Shown here one piece after another: positions 31,298 through 32,637 of a stretch of 32,637 nt of DNA. Under the pieces are notes generated by a model. That model was given only the letters and a program-made list of their open reading frames with translations. It was not told where the DNA came from and made no database searches. Each line of letters starts with the position of its first letter. Positions within the stretch are counted from its first letter, which is position 1. Made by a program: the position numbers and the translations under genes. The DNA is taken from positions 9,806 through 42,442 of the forward strand of contig JAPPLH010000100.1 of the NCBI GenBank assembly GCA_028819505.1. Reading direction: 5' to 3'. The DNA comes from Acidimicrobiaceae bacterium. GTDB lineage: Bacteria > Actinomycetota > Acidimicrobiia > Acidimicrobiales > Aldehydirespiratoraceae.

Positions 31298-32215
31298 TCA
31301 CAACGCGAGCGCGGCGATGAAGGCGTCGGCTTCCTCGTCGGAGATGGTGTCGTCCCGAAGCGCCTCGATTGACTCAACAACACCCACGCCCTGTGCTTCG
31401 GCCAACTCCTCCAACGATTTCGTCGCCCAGAACTCACCGATGCTTGGCACAACCAACTGCTCTGTCAGCGCAATGTCTGTCAGATCCACTGACACGATGG
31501 CCGAAGTCGCCACGTTGTACGTGATGCGTCCTTGAAGCTGAGAGCTCTCGCGAAGCGCCTCCTTGATGGCCTGTGCGTAATCGTCGCCGAAGTGGACCGT
31601 GACCGAGGAGCCGAGCGGGGTCCGCAGATGTGCGCTGGACTTCTCGAAATCAGCCTCGTAGAGGATGCCGACCAGGGTTCCCTCGTCGTCGTGGCGGGTG
31701 CGTCGTTGGGCTACAGCCGACAGTCGCTCGCGGGCGGACCTGTCCAGCACTGCCTCATGCGGCATTTCCCCGGGCTGGGAAAACGCCAACGCGTCGTAGC
31801 GCTCTCCAATGTCAAGGTCCTCCGCTAGCTGGCTCAAGGCCGCCGCGGCTTCCGTGAACCCGGTCTCCGAACCCGAAAGAACGTCCATTACGACGCGTAC
31901 CGCTGACTCCCCCAAGTCCGAATCGTCGAGATCCAAGAGCCCCTGTTCCGACGTCTCCGGGATCGAAGGTGCAGCGGGTGGCTCGAATTGCAGCACGAGG
32001 CTGCCCTCCCCGATGTCAGCCAGCCGCAGCCTGGCCGCGTTAGCGGCCGCGTTGGGCAGCCTTCCGGGCGTTCCGGGGGCTCGTCCGACTAGCTGGGCGG
32101 CAGCCCGACCGATAGCTCGCTCGACACCATCGATCAAGCGGGCTATGTCGGATGCATAGAGCTCGCCTAGGCGGGCATTGTCGCCGGTGAGCTTCAGTTG
32201 GAGTCGAGAAGCCAA
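31298..32215 (-). CDS. Large putative antitoxin partner of VapC
   Basis: This is about 305 aa, several times larger than usual VapB proteins. I prefer a TTG start at 32215 because a near-perfect Shine-Dalgarno AGGAGGTGA ends 5 nt upstream; GTGs at 32224 and 32242 are alternatives. The N-terminal ~85 residues (LQLKLTGDNARLGELYASDI ... LVLQFEPP) suggest an alpha/beta domain. The middle is acidic and helical. Residues ~185-260 form a beta-rich domain (GTLVGILYEADFEKSSAHLR, SVTVHFGDDYAQAI, GRITYNVATSAIVSVDLTDI). The C-terminal tail EELAEAQGVGVVESIEALRD, then DTISDEEADAFIAALAL, is typical of antitoxin peptides that wrap PIN toxins. The 3-nt spacing to vapC supports the pairing. No DNA-binding fold was recognised. 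Confidence 0.75.
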   Translation of the reverse strand: MASRLQLKLTGDNARLGELYASDIARLIDGVERAIGRAAAQLVGRAPGTPGRLPNAAANAARLRLADIGEGSLVLQFEPPAAPSIPETSEQGLLDLDDSDLGESAVRVVMDVLSGSETGFTEAAAALSQLAEDLDIGERYDALAFSQPGEMPHEAVLDRSARERLSAVAQRRTRHDDEGTLVGILYEADFEKSSAHLRTPLGSSVTVHFGDDYAQAIKEALRESSQLQGRITYNVATSAIVSVDLTDIALTEQLVVPSIGEFWATKSLEELAEAQGVGVVESIEALRDDTISDEEADAFIAALAL

Positions 32216-32288
32216 AGGAGTCACCTCCTCATCGCGTTCCACCCGCCGCCTAACCGGTACCAGCGAGCGTTTGGACGCCGGTTGAGCT

Positions 32289-32637
32289 CACTCAGCCTAG
32301 CAGGCCGTGGAAAAAGTGGTCTGCGGGGGATGACGGTTGCGGGATCGGCGTGGGCGGGGTTGTCGGGTTCTTTGTGGTGCGGTGGGCGCTGTCGGGGGCC
32401 TGCGAGGCCGGTTCGGGGCCTGCGAGGCCGGTAATGGGCATTGTTTGGCGGAGCAGGGTGTCGATGCCGCGGCCGGCGGCGGCGGCGAGGGCCGCGGCGG
32501 CGGCTGTGAGGCCTTGCAGGCCGCGGGGGGTGCCGTGGCCGCAGCGGCTGCGCATGATGAGTGCGAGGTTGAAGGCGGCGGCTGGCGACCTGTGCGAGGT
32601 GGTCCTCGATGTTGTCGAGCGGCTTGTACATGACCCC
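32289..32637 (-). pseudogene. Transposase C-terminal fragment, frameshifted, at window edge
   Basis: One minus-strand frame gives MYKPLDNIEDHLAQVA near the edge. A second continues with AAFNLALIMRSRCGHGTPRG and then a Pro-rich tail ending at about 32292. Together they read like the C-terminal end of a DDE transposase (a VYK-LDN block followed by AFNLALIMR-x-GTPRGLQG). One indel at about 32575-32590 separates the frames. The 5' portion is outside the window. The family cannot be named with confidence. Confidence 0.5.

Overview
The window looks like a chromosomal segment of a high-GC actinobacterium, probably an Acidimicrobiia-type lineage. This is an inference from the very GC-rich flanks, the many GTG starts, the 4-nt start/stop overlaps, and a lipoprotein with an Asp-run plus Pro/Thr/Ala linker after its lipobox. 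No rRNA, tRNA or CRISPR array was seen.

Region 1 (1-9.8 kb) is ordinary metabolism. It holds adenosine deaminase (minus strand), a PIG-L/LmbE deacetylase, and a LacI-type repressor divergent from a sugar-type ABC importer operon. That operon encodes a lipoprotein binding protein, two permeases, an ATPase and a GH63-like glycosidase. Between the repressor and the importer there is a clear sigma70-type promoter followed by a perfect 16-bp LacI-type palindrome, so the repressor probably senses the imported glycoside. The first permease is odd: it carries two SH3-like domains in its first external loop.

Region 2 (9.8-12.3 kb) is a decaying boundary. It holds a hicAB pair with a frameshifted hicA, a VapBC-like pair whose PIN domain lacks an expected acidic residue, a truncated and frameshifted aminotransferase, and an EthD-domain gene with an in-frame amber codon.

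Region 3 (12.3-29.5 kb) is a defence island of visibly lower GC, all on the plus strand. Three blocks follow one another. (i) A four-gene overlapping operon encodes a small protein, a sigma-factor-like protein, an unknown protein and a DUF3696-type AAA ATPase; the last three resemble the layout of the Menshen defence system. (ii) A Type I restriction-modification operon has two different hsdM genes, then hsdS and hsdR. (iii) A two-gene operon encodes a ComEC-like metallo-beta-lactamase-fold protein and a 1131-aa protein in which ubiquitin-pathway E2-like, E1-like and JAB/JAMM domains are fused to a patatin-like phospholipase. The last is the most striking object in the window: a one-polypeptide ubiquitin-like conjugation/deconjugation machine joined to a membrane-attacking effector, with no CD-NTase and no obvious ubiquitin-like protein gene nearby. 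A small membrane protein and an unknown protein follow.

Region 4 (29.5-32.6 kb) is a scrap zone. It holds an internally deleted IS256-type element, a truncated Swt1-type HEPN gene, an intact VapC-type PIN toxin paired with an unusually large putative antitoxin, and the frameshifted end of another transposase at the window edge.
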